A stretch of DNA of 64,000 nucleotides from Variovorax sp. N23 (GCF_025486315.1 NZ_JAOOPY010000018.1:50062-114061), one strand, 5' to 3'. Shown: positions 8,766-17,115, counted from the first letter of the stretch. Made by a program: numbers and translations. Notes: generated by a model from the sequence alone, not told the origin.

Positions 8766-9047
8766 TTAGACGCGGTGCTGGTCGCTGTACGGGACCATGG
8801 CCAGGAAGCGCGCGCGCTTGATGGCGGTGTTGAGTTGGCGCTGATAGATCGCGCGCGTGCCGGTCAGGCGTGCGGGAATGATCTTGCCGTTTTCGCTGAT
8901 GAAGTCACGCAGCGTGTCGATGTCCTTGTAGTCGATCTCTTCGACGCCAGCGACGGTGAAGCGGCAGAAGCGCTTGCGCTTGAACAGCAGCGACTGGGTG
9001 TTGCGCTTCGGGCGCTTGTCTTTGTTGAATTTCTTGAACGTGGCCAT
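8766..9047 (-). CDS. rpsR: 30S ribosomal protein S18
   Basis: The 93-residue S18, which forms a heterodimer with S6 on the small-subunit platform. The core is clear: FCRFTVAGVEEIDYKDIDTLRDFISENGKI and RLTGTRAIYQRQLNTAIKRARFLAM. It has an N-terminal basic extension typical of Burkholderiales. It lies between priB and rplI in the ribosomal operon. Confidence 0.98.
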   Translation of the reverse strand: MATFKKFNKDKRPKRNTQSLLFKRKRFCRFTVAGVEEIDYKDIDTLRDFISENGKIIPARLTGTRAIYQRQLNTAIKRARFLAMVPYSDQHRV

Positions 9048-9068
9048 TTCGGGACCTCTCTTCGAAAA

Positions 9069-9374
9069 TTAATCTTGCTGAAAATCCTGGATGTGCAGCA
9101 CCGGATGCTTCGCCGTCCCCGGCGTCGCCAGGAAGCCCCTGAACAACCAGAGACTGCCCAACGCCTGCTTCGCGAGCCGCTCGGCCACTGCGCCGAAGGC
9201 CACGGCCTTGAGGGCCGCCTTCACCTGACGGGGCTTGCCGGCTTCGTCGACCGTCGACTCGTGTTCGAGTCGCAGATCGAGGGCAGGCAGACCGGCAGGC
9301 GTGAAGCGCAAGGCGCCGAGTTCGGCAACGCAGGCCGTCAGCAACAGCTGATTGGCCGCGGCAGCCGGGCTCAC
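9069..9374 (-). CDS. priB: Primosomal replication protein N (PriB)
   Basis: A 101-residue single-stranded-DNA-binding OB-fold protein that stimulates PriA helicase during replication restart. Evidence is its position between rpsF and rpsR, the conserved location in proteobacteria, and SSB-like segments (NQLLLTACVAELGALRFTPAGLPALDLRLEH near the start, VKAALKAVAFGAVAERL in the middle). The start is GTG at 9374, five bases after the rpsF stop, which implies translational coupling; no better start is available. Confidence 0.92.
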   Translation of the reverse strand: MSPAAAANQLLLTACVAELGALRFTPAGLPALDLRLEHESTVDEAGKPRQVKAALKAVAFGAVAERLAKQALGSLWLFRGFLATPGTAKHPVLHIQDFQQD

Positions 9375-9378
9375 ACCA

Positions 9379-9753
9379 TCAGTTGTTGTTGGCGGCGTAT
9401 TCGGCCTGCTGAGCCTTGCGGGCTTCTTCGCGCTCGACCGTCTTCATCATCGACGAAGGACCGGTGTCGGCCTTCTTCTTCTGAACGGTCAGGTGGCGCA
9501 GCACAGCGTCGTTGAACTTGAACGCGTGTTCCAGCTCGGCCATCACGGCTTGTTCAGCCTCGATGTTCACGCACAGGTAGTGCGCCTTGTTGAGCTTGTT
9601 GATCTGGTAGGCCAGCTGACGACGGCCCCAGTCTTCAACGCGGTGGACCTTGCCGCCGCCGGCCGTGATCAGGCCCTTGTAGCGTTCCAGCATGGCCGGA
9701 ACCTGCTCGCTCTGATCCGGATGGATCAGCAAAATGATTTCGTAATGACGCAT
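9379..9753 (-). CDS. rpsF: 30S ribosomal protein S6
   Basis: The 124-residue S6, partner of S18. It starts MRHYEIILLIHPDQSEQVPAM, the family's first strand, and has the LAYQINKLNKAHYLCVNIE core. The C-terminal tail is charged and extended. It is first in the operon. The ribosome-binding site is AAGGAG about 7 bases before the ATG. Confidence 0.98.
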   Translation of the reverse strand: MRHYEIILLIHPDQSEQVPAMLERYKGLITAGGGKVHRVEDWGRRQLAYQINKLNKAHYLCVNIEAEQAVMAELEHAFKFNDAVLRHLTVQKKKADTGPSSMMKTVEREEARKAQQAEYAANNN

Positions 9754-9831
9754 GGCACTCCTTGTGGATCTTCCGTAGAAGGGATAAAGCCACCCGCAGC
9801 GTCGGCGCAGTGTGGCAAGGCAAAGCCGGCG

Positions 9832-9862
9832 ATTATAGCAGTGCCGCTGGCTCGACCCACAA
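9832..9862 (-). promoter_or_regulatory. rpsF: Candidate promoter of the rpsF operon
   Basis: Minus strand: perfect -10 TATAAT (9837 down to 9832) with a TTGTGG-like -35 (9862-9857) at a long 19-base spacing. It would give a leader of about 70 bases before rpsF, where an S6:S18 autoregulatory structure could lie. I did not fold it. Confidence 0.4.
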
Positions 9863-9879
9863 GTGCGCAGACCAAAAGC

Positions 9880-10362
9880 TCAGATGCCCAACGCGCGATC
9901 CAGCACGGCGGCCTTCTCGGGGCCGACTGAAGCGCGAATCTTGGGTGCGAGGGCGAGGAGATCCTCGTAGGAACTCGTCCCCTCGACTGCAAGGTTGAGC
10001 CGGAATCCTCGCAACCCCAAGCTGCCGGTCAACTGCGTGGCGACCGGGTACGCATCCTTGTAACGCTGCTGCAAGGATCGGCCGGCATCCGAGGCGCCGA
10101 CCTCAAGCGCAGGCGCAGCCACGGCGACCGACTGCGGCGCCGATGGCACGGCCTGCCCGGTTGTTTGGCCCGTTTGGCCCAGCAACCCCAGTTCGATCAT
10201 CTGATCGACGTCCTGCGCTGTCACGCCCTCGCAGGCTGTCAGGATGTCGCCGACCGAGCGGCGGCCGTCGAAGAGGATGAAGGCGGAGCGTTGCCGCGGT
10301 GTCAGCCGGATCGAACGGTCTTTGAAGACCTGTTGGCCGGTCTCTGTCTTGACAAGAATCAT
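9880..10362 (-). CDS. Conserved hypothetical protein (160 aa)
   Basis: I do not recognise a named family. The N-terminal 60 residues (RSIRLTPRQRSAFILFDGRRSVGDILTAC..VTAQDVDQMIELGLL) look like a small winged-helix or PqqD-like alpha fold. A low-complexity linker (about 65-90, A/P/Q/V-rich) joins it to a helical C-terminal domain (SLQQRYKDAYPVATQLTGSLGLRGFRLNLAVEG..SYEDLLALAPKIRASVG). No signal peptide or membrane segment is present. The ATG at 10362 opens directly on the first domain. It stands alone between the rpsF operon and ppsA. Coding is supported by codon use and domain-like composition, not by a known match. Confidence 0.65.
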   Translation of the reverse strand: MILVKTETGQQVFKDRSIRLTPRQRSAFILFDGRRSVGDILTACEGVTAQDVDQMIELGLLGQTGQTTGQAVPSAPQSVAVAAPALEVGASDAGRSLQQRYKDAYPVATQLTGSLGLRGFRLNLAVEGTSSYEDLLALAPKIRASVGPEKAAVLDRALGI

Positions 10363-10521
10363 GGCGCCCTCGACAGGAGTGTCTCGATCGGCCAGTTTGA
10401 CAGCAAAAACGCAATTTGTTGCAAATATAACCGGCTGACGCAGGAATTACGCCGAACATCAAGCCCGTGCGCGCGTTGCGCAGATTCGACATCTGCGCAA
10501 CGCCCTGCCCAGCCCGGCCGC

Positions 10522-12915
10522 TCAGCGATTGGCCAGCTGCTGCCAGGTGTCGATCACGCTGTCGGGATTCAGAGAGATCGACTCGATGCCCTCGTTGGCC
10601 AACCACAGCGCAAAGTCCGGATGATCGCTGGGCCCCTGGCCGCAGATGCCGACGTACTTGCCTTGCGCCTTGCAGGCCTTGATGGCGCGGCTGAGCATGG
10701 CCTTCACCGCCGGGTCGCGCTCGTCGAAGTCGGCCGCCAGCAGTTCGAGACCCGAGTCGCGGTCCAGGCCCAGCGTGAGTTGGGTCAGGTCGTTCGATCC
10801 GATCGAGAAGCCGTCGAAGAACTGCAGGAATTCGTCGGCCAGGATGGCGTTGCTCGGCACCTCGCACATCATGATGATCTTGAGTTCGTTGTCACCGCGC
10901 TTGAGGCCTTCCGCAGCCAGAAGATCGGTCACGCGCTCTGCCTGCTTCAAGGTGCGCACGAAGGGCACCATGATCTGCACGTTGGTCAGCCCCATGTCGT
11001 TGCGCACCCGCTTGAGCGCCTCGCACTCCATCAGGAACGCCTCGCGAAATTCCTCGCTCACGTAGCGCGCCGCGCCGCGGAAACCGAGCATCGGGTTCTC
11101 TTCTTCCGGCTCGTAGCGGCTGCCGCCGATCAGCTTGCGGTACTCGTTCGACTTGAAGTCCGACAGGCGCACGATCACCGGCTTGGGCCAGAAGGCGGCG
11201 GCGATGGTCGCAATGCCTTCGGCCACCTTGTCGACATAGAACGCCCGCGGCGACGCATGGCCGCGCGCCACCGATTCGACCGCCTTCTTCAGATCCGCAT
11301 CGACGTTCGGGTAGTCGAGGATCGCCTTGGGATGCACCCCGATGTTGTTGTTGATGATGAACTCGAGCCGCGCCAGGCCCACGCCGTGGTTGGGCAACTG
11401 CGCGAAGTCGAAGGCGAGCTGCGGATTGCCGACGTTCATCATGACCTTCAGGTCGATCTCGGGCATGGCGCCGCGCTTGACCTCGGTCACCTCGGTTTCG
11501 AGCAGCCCGTCGTAGATGAAGCCGGTGTCGCCCTCGGCGCAGCTCACGGTCACCAGCGTGCCGTCCTTCAGCCGATCGGTGGCATCGCCGCAGCCGACCA
11601 CGGCCGGAATGCCCAGTTCGCGCGCGATGATCGCCGCGTGGCAGGTCCGGCCGCCGCGGTTGGTGACGATGGCGCTGGCGCGCTTCATCACGGGCTCCCA
11701 GTTCGGGTCGGTCATGTCGGTCACCAGCACGTCGCCGGCCTGGACGGTGTCCATTTCGCTGATGTTGTAGACCAGGCGGACCGGACCGGTGCCGATCTTC
11801 TGACCGATGGCGCGGCCTTCGGCCAGCACCGCACCGCGCCCGAGCAGCTTGTAGCGCTGCTCGGCCTTGCCCTGCTGCTGGCTCTTCACCGTTTCGGGAC
11901 GCGCCTGCAGGATGTAGAGGTGGCCGTCGGTGCCGTCCTTGCCCCATTCGATGTCCATCGGGCGGCCATAGTGTTCCTCGATGACCAGGGCGTATTTGGC
12001 CAATTGCTCGACATCGGCATCGCTCAGCGAATAGCGGTTGCGCAGTTCGGTCTTGACGTCGGTGGTCTTCACCAGCTTGCCGGTGGCGGCTTTTTCCTCG
12101 GGCGAGGAGAACTCCATCTGGATCAGCTTGGAGCCCAGGTTGCGGCGGATCAGCGCGCGCTTGCCGGCCTTGAGCATCGGCTTGTGCACGTAGAACTCGT
12201 CGGGGTTGACGGCGCCCTGCACCACCGTTTCGCCCAGGCCGTAGCTGGACGTGATGAACACGACGTCTTCGAAGCCGGACTCGGTGTCGATGGTGAACAT
12301 CACGCCGGCCGCGCCCAGGTCGGAGCGCACCATGCGCTGCACGCCAGCCGACAGCGCGACAACGTCATGTGCGAAGCCCTTGTGCACGCGGTAGCTGATG
12401 GCGCGGTCGTTGTAGAGGGAGGCGAACACCTCCTTCATCTTGTGCAGCACCTCGTCGATGCCGACCACATTCAGGAAGGTCTCCTGCTGCCCGGCGAAAG
12501 AGGCGTCGGGCAGGTCTTCGGCCGTGGCCGAGGAACGCACGGCGAAACTCGCCTGCGGGTTGCCCGCGCTCAGGGTGGCGAAGGCGTCGCCGATGGCTTT
12601 CTGCAGATCGGCCGGAAACGGCTGGGCTTCGACCATGGCACGGATTTCGGCACCGGCGGCGGCCAGGGCGCGCACGTCGTCGGTGTCGAGCGCGGCCAGG
12701 CGCTTGCTGATCTTGTCGGCCAGGCCGTCGTGCGCCAGGAACTGGCGGAAGGCATGCGCCGTGGTGGCGAAGCCCGTGGGCACCCGCACACCCTGCGGCA
12801 ACTGGGAAATCATCTCGCCGAGGCTGGCGTTCTTGCCGCCGACCGACTCGACGTCGGTCATCCTCAGGTTTTCAAACGGTACGACCAGGGCGGTCGCGTC
12901 GAAAAGTGCAGACAT
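10522..12915 (-). CDS. ppsA: Phosphoenolpyruvate synthase
   Basis: A 797-residue pyruvate, water dikinase that makes PEP from pyruvate and ATP for gluconeogenesis. The N-terminal ATP-grasp domain begins VGGKNASLGEMI. The swivelling phosphohistidine domain carries TNRGGRTCHAAIIARELGIPAVVG, with the catalytic histidine in the TCHA segment. The C-terminal PEP/pyruvate barrel ends DFALWLANEGIESISLNPDSV. The start at 12915 has a GGAG ribosome-binding site 8 bases upstream; the frame is open for 70 more codons but those show no family resemblance. It is divergent from its regulator gene ppsR, with a 200-base shared promoter region. Confidence 0.97.
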   Translation of the reverse strand: MSALFDATALVVPFENLRMTDVESVGGKNASLGEMISQLPQGVRVPTGFATTAHAFRQFLAHDGLADKISKRLAALDTDDVRALAAAGAEIRAMVEAQPFPADLQKAIGDAFATLSAGNPQASFAVRSSATAEDLPDASFAGQQETFLNVVGIDEVLHKMKEVFASLYNDRAISYRVHKGFAHDVVALSAGVQRMVRSDLGAAGVMFTIDTESGFEDVVFITSSYGLGETVVQGAVNPDEFYVHKPMLKAGKRALIRRNLGSKLIQMEFSSPEEKAATGKLVKTTDVKTELRNRYSLSDADVEQLAKYALVIEEHYGRPMDIEWGKDGTDGHLYILQARPETVKSQQQGKAEQRYKLLGRGAVLAEGRAIGQKIGTGPVRLVYNISEMDTVQAGDVLVTDMTDPNWEPVMKRASAIVTNRGGRTCHAAIIARELGIPAVVGCGDATDRLKDGTLVTVSCAEGDTGFIYDGLLETEVTEVKRGAMPEIDLKVMMNVGNPQLAFDFAQLPNHGVGLARLEFIINNNIGVHPKAILDYPNVDADLKKAVESVARGHASPRAFYVDKVAEGIATIAAAFWPKPVIVRLSDFKSNEYRKLIGGSRYEPEEENPMLGFRGAARYVSEEFREAFLMECEALKRVRNDMGLTNVQIMVPFVRTLKQAERVTDLLAAEGLKRGDNELKIIMMCEVPSNAILADEFLQFFDGFSIGSNDLTQLTLGLDRDSGLELLAADFDERDPAVKAMLSRAIKACKAQGKYVGICGQGPSDHPDFALWLANEGIESISLNPDSVIDTWQQLANR

Positions 12916-13115
12916 GGGAAAGCTCCAGAAGTTAAAACTTGCGGCCCATGCGGACGGCGCTGCACGATCGTTCTCGTTGCTGTGGGTGCGGGCGCGGTGG
13001 GCATGGGGAAATTCGGGGTGCGAGAAATGCGGTTGGTGGGGGCCGGAATCTCGATAATGGCCCGGATTGTAGGCGCGCACCCGCCGGGCGTGCCGAAGGA
13101 CAAAACCGCCAAACC

Positions 13116-13937
13116 ATGACCACACGCTCCGTTTTCTTCGTCTCCGACGGCACCGGAATCACCGCCGAAACCTTCGGCAACGCCGTGCTGGCGCAGTTCG
13201 AGATCAAGCCGCGCCACATCCGGCTGCCCTTCACCGACACGGTGGACAAGGCCCACCAGGCGGTCCGGCAGATCAACCACACGGCCGAGATCGAGGGGCG
13301 GCGTCCCATCGTCTTCACCACCCTGGCCAACATGGACGTGCTGGAGGTGATCGAGACCGGCTGCAAAGGCATGCTGCTCGATATGTTCGGCACCTTCGTG
13401 CGGCCGCTCGAGATCGAGCTGGCGATGAAGTCGAACCACCGCATCGGCCGTTTCAGCGATGTCAGCAAGAGCAAGCAATACAACGACCGGATCGCGGCAA
13501 TCGACTTCAGCCTGCAGCATGACGACGGCCAGAGCAACCGCGACCTGCAGGGCGCCGATGTGATCCTGGTGGGCGTCAGCCGCAGCGGCAAGACGCCGAC
13601 GTCGCTGTATCTGGCGATGCAGCATGGACTGAAGGCGGCGAATTACCCGCTGATTCCGGAAGACTTCGAGCGCCTCCAGCTGCCGCCCGCGTTGCTGCCC
13701 CATCGCAAGAAGATCTTCGGCCTGACCATCCTGCCGGAGCGTCTGAGCGAAATCCGCAACGAACGTCGCCCCAATTCGCGCTATGCCAGTCTCGAGAACT
13801 GCCGCCACGAGGTGAGCCAGGCCGAGGCGATGATGCGCCGCGCCGGCATTCGCTGGCTCAGCACCACGACCAAATCGATCGAAGAAATCGCCACGACCAT
13901 CCTGCAGGAGCTGCAGCCGCAGCGGCTGACCTACTGA
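13116..13937 (+). CDS. ppsR: PEP synthase regulatory kinase/phosphorylase PpsR
   Basis: A 273-residue DUF299 protein that inactivates PEP synthase by ADP-dependent phosphorylation and reactivates it by Pi-dependent dephosphorylation. It starts RSVFFVSDGTGITAETFGNAVL, the diagnostic N-terminus, and carries the P-loop GVSRSGKTPTSLYLA near 151-165. The start at 13116 is chosen because the family begins there; the frame is open 59 codons farther upstream into the promoter region. Divergent pairing with ppsA matches the functional link. Confidence 0.96.
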   Translation: MTTRSVFFVSDGTGITAETFGNAVLAQFEIKPRHIRLPFTDTVDKAHQAVRQINHTAEIEGRRPIVFTTLANMDVLEVIETGCKGMLLDMFGTFVRPLEIELAMKSNHRIGRFSDVSKSKQYNDRIAAIDFSLQHDDGQSNRDLQGADVILVGVSRSGKTPTSLYLAMQHGLKAANYPLIPEDFERLQLPPALLPHRKKIFGLTILPERLSEIRNERRPNSRYASLENCRHEVSQAEAMMRRAGIRWLSTTTKSIEEIATTILQELQPQRLTY

Positions 13938-13947
13938 CAAAAAAAGA

Positions 13948-13970
13948 GCCACCGCAAGCGGTGGCCTTTT
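13948..13970. terminator. Bidirectional terminator between ppsR and ahpF
   Basis: Perfect stem GCCACCGC-AA-GCGGTGGC, with TTTT on the plus side and an A-run (T-run on the minus strand) on the other. It serves the convergent ppsR and ahpF genes. Confidence 0.8.
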
Positions 13971-13993
13971 CGTCGGATGCGTGTCGCGTGCCC

Positions 13994-15592
13994 TCAGGCG
14001 GCCACAGCTTCCGCGTCGATCTTCGCAGTGTCGACGGCAGGCGCTGGCGTGCGGATCAGGTGGTCGAAGGCGCTCAGCGCAGCCTTGGCGCCGTCGCCCG
14101 CGGCGATGATGATCTGCTTGTACGGCACGGTCGTCGCGTCACCGGCCGCGAACACGCCCGGCACCGAGGTCTGCCCCCGCGCATCGATCACGATCTCACC
14201 GTGCTTCGACAATTCGACCGTGCCCTTGAGCCAGTCGGTGTTGGGCACCAGGCCGATCTGGATGAACACGCCTTCGAGCGGCACGGTGCGGCTCTCGCCG
14301 GTCGCGCGGTCCTTGTAGACGAGACCATTGACCTTCTGCTGATCGCCGGTGATCTCGGTCGTCTGCGCGTTGGTGTGGATGGTCACGTTCGGCAGGCTCT
14401 GAAGCTTGCGCTGGAGCACCGCGTCGGCACGCAACTGCGTGTCGAACTCGATGAGCGTCACATGGCCAACGATGCCGGCCAGGTCGATCGCCGCCTCCAC
14501 GCCGGAGTTGCCGCCGCCGATGACAGCGACGCGCTTGCCCTTGAAGAGCGGGCCATCGCAGTGCGGGCAGTAGGCGACGCCCTTGTTCTTGTACTCCTGT
14601 TCGCCGGGCACGTTGATGTTTCGCCAGCGCGCACCGGTCGAGATGATCACGGTGCGGCTCTTCAGCGACGCGCCGCTCTCCAGCTTGACCTCGACATAGT
14701 CCTTGCCGGGCACCAGCGCGGCGGCGCGCTGAAGGTTCATGATGTCCACGTCGTAGGCGCGTACGTGCTCTTCGAGCGCCATCGCGAACTTCGGCCCCTC
14801 GGTTTCCTTGACCGAGATGAAGTTCTCGATGCCCATGGTGTCGAGCACCTGACCGCCGAAGCGCTCCGAGGCGACGCCGGTCCGGATGCCCTTGCGTGCG
14901 GCGTACACGGCCGCCGCCGCACCGGCGGGGCCGCCACCGATGATCAACACGTCGAACGGGGCCTTGGCGGCGATCTTCCTGGCTTCGCGCTCCACACCGC
15001 TGGTGTCGATCTTCGCGAGGATCTCTTCGAGGCTCATGCGGCCCTGGCCGAACTCGGTACCGTTGAGGAACACGGTGGGCACCGCCATGATCTGGCGTTC
15101 CTTGACCTCGTCCTGGAAGGTACCGCCCTCGATCATCGTGGTGCGGATGCGCGGGTTCTGTACCGCCATCAGGTTCAGCGCCTGCACGACGTCCGGGCAG
15201 TTGTGGCAGGTCAGCGAGACATAGATCTCGAACTCGAAGTCGCCGTCGAGTGCGCGGATCTGGTCGAGCACTTCTTGCTCGACCTTCGGGGGATAGCCGC
15301 CGATCTGCAGCAGGGCGAGGATCAGCGACGTGAATTCATGGCCCATCGGCAGGCCGGCGAAGCGCGGGCCATGGTTTTCACCCGGGCGATTGACCGAGAA
15401 CGAAGGCTTGCGATGGTTGTCGTCGCGGCTTTCGGTCAGCTTGACCAGTGGCGATGACTCGGCGACGTCCTTCAGCAGCGACAGCAGCTCGCCGGAGGCC
15501 TGGCTGTCGTCGAGCGACGCGACGATCTCGATCGGCTGCGTGGCGCGTTCGAGGTAACTCTTCAGTTGGGCTTTAGTGGCTGCGTCGAGCAT
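13994..15592 (-). CDS. ahpF: Alkyl hydroperoxide reductase subunit F
   Basis: A 532-residue FAD-dependent NADH:disulfide reductase that recycles AhpC. The N-terminal double-thioredoxin domain has the CxxC pair at C129/C132 (SLTCHNCP). The FAD motif GGGPAGAAAA lies near 219-228 and the thioredoxin-reductase-type redox pair at C342/C345 (YCPHCDG). The ATG at 15592 is used; a TTG eight codons earlier is in frame but less likely. It is 92 bases downstream of ahpC, with a likely leaky terminator in the gap, which fits higher AhpC than AhpF output. Confidence 0.97.
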   Translation of the reverse strand: MLDAATKAQLKSYLERATQPIEIVASLDDSQASGELLSLLKDVAESSPLVKLTESRDDNHRKPSFSVNRPGENHGPRFAGLPMGHEFTSLILALLQIGGYPPKVEQEVLDQIRALDGDFEFEIYVSLTCHNCPDVVQALNLMAVQNPRIRTTMIEGGTFQDEVKERQIMAVPTVFLNGTEFGQGRMSLEEILAKIDTSGVEREARKIAAKAPFDVLIIGGGPAGAAAAVYAARKGIRTGVASERFGGQVLDTMGIENFISVKETEGPKFAMALEEHVRAYDVDIMNLQRAAALVPGKDYVEVKLESGASLKSRTVIISTGARWRNINVPGEQEYKNKGVAYCPHCDGPLFKGKRVAVIGGGNSGVEAAIDLAGIVGHVTLIEFDTQLRADAVLQRKLQSLPNVTIHTNAQTTEITGDQQKVNGLVYKDRATGESRTVPLEGVFIQIGLVPNTDWLKGTVELSKHGEIVIDARGQTSVPGVFAAGDATTVPYKQIIIAAGDGAKAALSAFDHLIRTPAPAVDTAKIDAEAVAA

Positions 15593-15632
15593 GGCGGACT
15601 CACTTTCGATATTCAAAAACTATCAAACAGGG

Positions 15633-15668
15633 ATAAAAAGACCCGGGGCCTCGTGAGCGCCCGGGGCC
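15633..15668 (-). terminator. Possible intercistronic terminator between ahpC and ahpF
   Basis: On the minus strand, two CCCGGG-containing blocks pair around a 12-base loop and are followed by TCTTTTTATCC. The stem is only about 6 perfect pairs, so partial read-through into ahpF is expected. Confidence 0.5.
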
Positions 15669-15684
15669 TTCTGGCGCAGGGCGC

Positions 15685-16248
15685 TTAGATCTTGCCGACG
15701 AGGTCGAACGACGGGGCAATGGTCTTGTCGCCATCGTTCCACTTGGCCGGGCAGACCTCGTTAGGGTGCGCGGCGGTGTACACAGCGGCCTTGAGCTTGC
15801 GCAAGGTTTCCTTGACGTCACGCGCGATCTCGTTGGAGTGCACTTCCATCGTCTTAATGATGCCGTCGGGGTTGATCACGAACGTGCCGCGCAGCGCCAG
15901 ACCTTCTTCGGGGATGTGCACGCCGAAGGCGTTGGTCAGCGTGTGGGTCGGGTCGCCCACCAGCGGGAACTTGGCCTTGCCGACGGCAGGCGACGTGTCG
16001 TGCCACACCTTGTGGGAGAAGTGCGTGTCGGTGGTCACGATGTAGACCTCGGCACCCAGCTTCTGGAACTCGGGGTAGTTGTCGGCCGCGTCTTCGACTT
16101 CGGTCGGGCAGTTGAAGGTGAAGGCCGCCGGCATGAAGATCAGGACAGACCACTTGCCCTTGAGTGTTTCGTCGGAAACCTCGATGAACTTGCCATTGAG
16201 GTAGGCCTGGGTCTTGAACGGTTGGACTTGGGTGTTGATCAGGGTCAT
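15685..16248 (-). CDS. ahpC: Alkyl hydroperoxide reductase subunit C (peroxiredoxin)
   Basis: A 187-residue typical two-cysteine peroxiredoxin, the same length as E. coli AhpC. It detoxifies endogenous hydrogen peroxide and alkyl hydroperoxides. The peroxidatic cysteine is C47 (FTFNCPTE) and the resolving cysteine C166 (NEVCPAKW). The FVINPDGIIKTMEVHSNEI block is intact. The ATG at 16248 has a GGAAGCACC ribosome-binding stretch. It is the first gene of ahpCF and lies behind a TATAAT promoter with an OxyR operator immediately upstream, so peroxide induction is strongly indicated. Confidence 0.97.
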   Translation of the reverse strand: MTLINTQVQPFKTQAYLNGKFIEVSDETLKGKWSVLIFMPAAFTFNCPTEVEDAADNYPEFQKLGAEVYIVTTDTHFSHKVWHDTSPAVGKAKFPLVGDPTHTLTNAFGVHIPEEGLALRGTFVINPDGIIKTMEVHSNEIARDVKETLRKLKAAVYTAAHPNEVCPAKWNDGDKTIAPSFDLVGKI

Positions 16249-16291
16249 GGTGCTTCCTTGGCGGTGCAGATGAAGAAAAGGGTGAGCCATG

Positions 16292-16297
16292 ATTATA
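16292..16297 (-). promoter_or_regulatory. ahpC: -10 hexamer of the ahpC promoter
   Basis: Perfect TATAAT on the minus strand, 44 bases before the ahpC ATG. The -35 position (16315-16320) reads ATCGAT, a poor match. This is what is expected for a promoter that needs an activator bound just upstream. Confidence 0.65.
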
Positions 16298-16318
16298 GCT
16301 ACCAAATTTTGCTAATCG

Positions 16319-16355
16319 ATAGCAAAGAACTATCAATTGCATCGGGTCCACCTAT
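16319..16355. promoter_or_regulatory. OxyR operator upstream of ahpC
   Basis: Four half-sites with exact 7-base spacers: ATAG-N7-CTAT-N7-ATCG-N7-CTAT, 15 of 16 positions matching the canonical OxyR pattern. The downstream pair is a perfect GATAG-N7-CTATC. It abuts the weak -35 of the ahpC promoter, the position from which OxyR activates. bfr starts 141 bases to the right on the other strand and could share it. Confidence 0.8.
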
Positions 16356-16495
16356 GAATCCACGAGCGGTACAGCCCCCATCGAACACGAACGCCTATCA
16401 CCCTCACCCGCATACAGACCGGCTGCGCATGGGATTGCTTGCGTGCCCCTGCGAGCCACACAGACAATCGTTGTTTCAAGAACAAGGAAGAACAC

Positions 16496-16972
16496 ATGAA
16501 GGGCGACCCACAGGTCATCGAACACCTCCAGGCGCAGCTCAAGAACGAGCTCACCGCGATCAACCAGTACTTCCTGCATTACCGCATGCTGAAGCATTGG
16601 GGCTTGGACAAGCTGGCCAAGAAGGAATACGCGGAGTCGATCGGCGAAATGAAGCACGCCGACTGGCTGATGGACCGCATCTTCATGCTGGACGGTCTGC
16701 CCAACCTGCAAGACCTCGCCAAACTGAACGTGGGCGAGGACGTCCCCGAACTCCTGGCCTGCGACCTCAAGGCGGAATATGGCGCGCAGGCCACCATCAA
16801 GGCCGGCATGGCCCACTGCGAGACGGTGCGTGATTACGTGTCGCGCGACCTGCTGCAGAAGATCCTCGACGACACCGAGGAACACATCGACTTCCTGGAG
16901 ACGCAGATCGATCTGGTCGGCAAGGTGGGTCTGCAGAACTACTTGCAGTCGCAGATGGGCGAGTTCGAGTAA
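16496..16972 (+). CDS. bfr: Bacterioferritin
   Basis: A 158-residue haem-containing ferritin that stores iron in 24-subunit shells and lowers peroxide toxicity. Ferroxidase ligands are E18, E51 and H54 (GEMKHADW), and the intersubunit haem ligand is M52. The C-terminal helix (GLQNYLQSQMGEFE) is standard. The ATG at 16496 is preceded by AAGGAAGAA. It is divergent from ahpC and followed by a strong terminator. The bacterioferritin-associated ferredoxin gene lies 8 kb downstream in the same iron region. Confidence 0.97.
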   Translation: MKGDPQVIEHLQAQLKNELTAINQYFLHYRMLKHWGLDKLAKKEYAESIGEMKHADWLMDRIFMLDGLPNLQDLAKLNVGEDVPELLACDLKAEYGAQATIKAGMAHCETVRDYVSRDLLQKILDDTEEHIDFLETQIDLVGKVGLQNYLQSQMGEFE

Positions 16973-16994
16973 ATCAGCACGCGGCGAATCCAAG

Positions 16995-17020
16995 AGCGGG
17001 ACTTCGGTCCCGCTTTTTTT
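16995..17020 (+). terminator. Rho-independent terminator after bfr
   Basis: Perfect 8-bp stem AGCGGGAC-TTCG-GTCCCGCT with a stable TTCG tetraloop and a run of seven T. Confidence 0.92.
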
Positions 17021-17039
17021 GCACTTTACGCAACTTCAC

Positions 17040-17060
17040 ATGCTATCGAATATATAGCAT
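17040..17060. repeat. Perfect palindrome ATGCTAT-N7-ATAGCAT upstream of the iron operon
   Basis: 7-7-7 inverted repeat, about 100 bases before the PepSY gene. Its core CTAT-N7-ATAG equals the middle pair of an OxyR site, but the outer half-sites do not match. Regulator unknown. Confidence 0.5.
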
Positions 17061-17115
17061 GAGAATGCCACGCAACGGTCCTTTCGGACATTTCATGCGG
17101 TGAAGGGCACCAACG

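Noticed and set aside
10165..13119. 984-codon plus-strand open frame opposite ppsA
   Set aside because: Antisense shadow of ppsA; low-complexity His/Arg/Ala composition and no family resemblance.
13961..15457. 498-codon plus-strand open frame opposite ahpF
   Set aside because: Antisense shadow of ahpF; no motif and atypical composition.
17040..17060. OxyR operator upstream of the PepSY operon
   Set aside because: Only the central CTAT-N7-ATAG pair matches; both outer half-sites fail, unlike the ahpC site. Kept as an unassigned palindrome.
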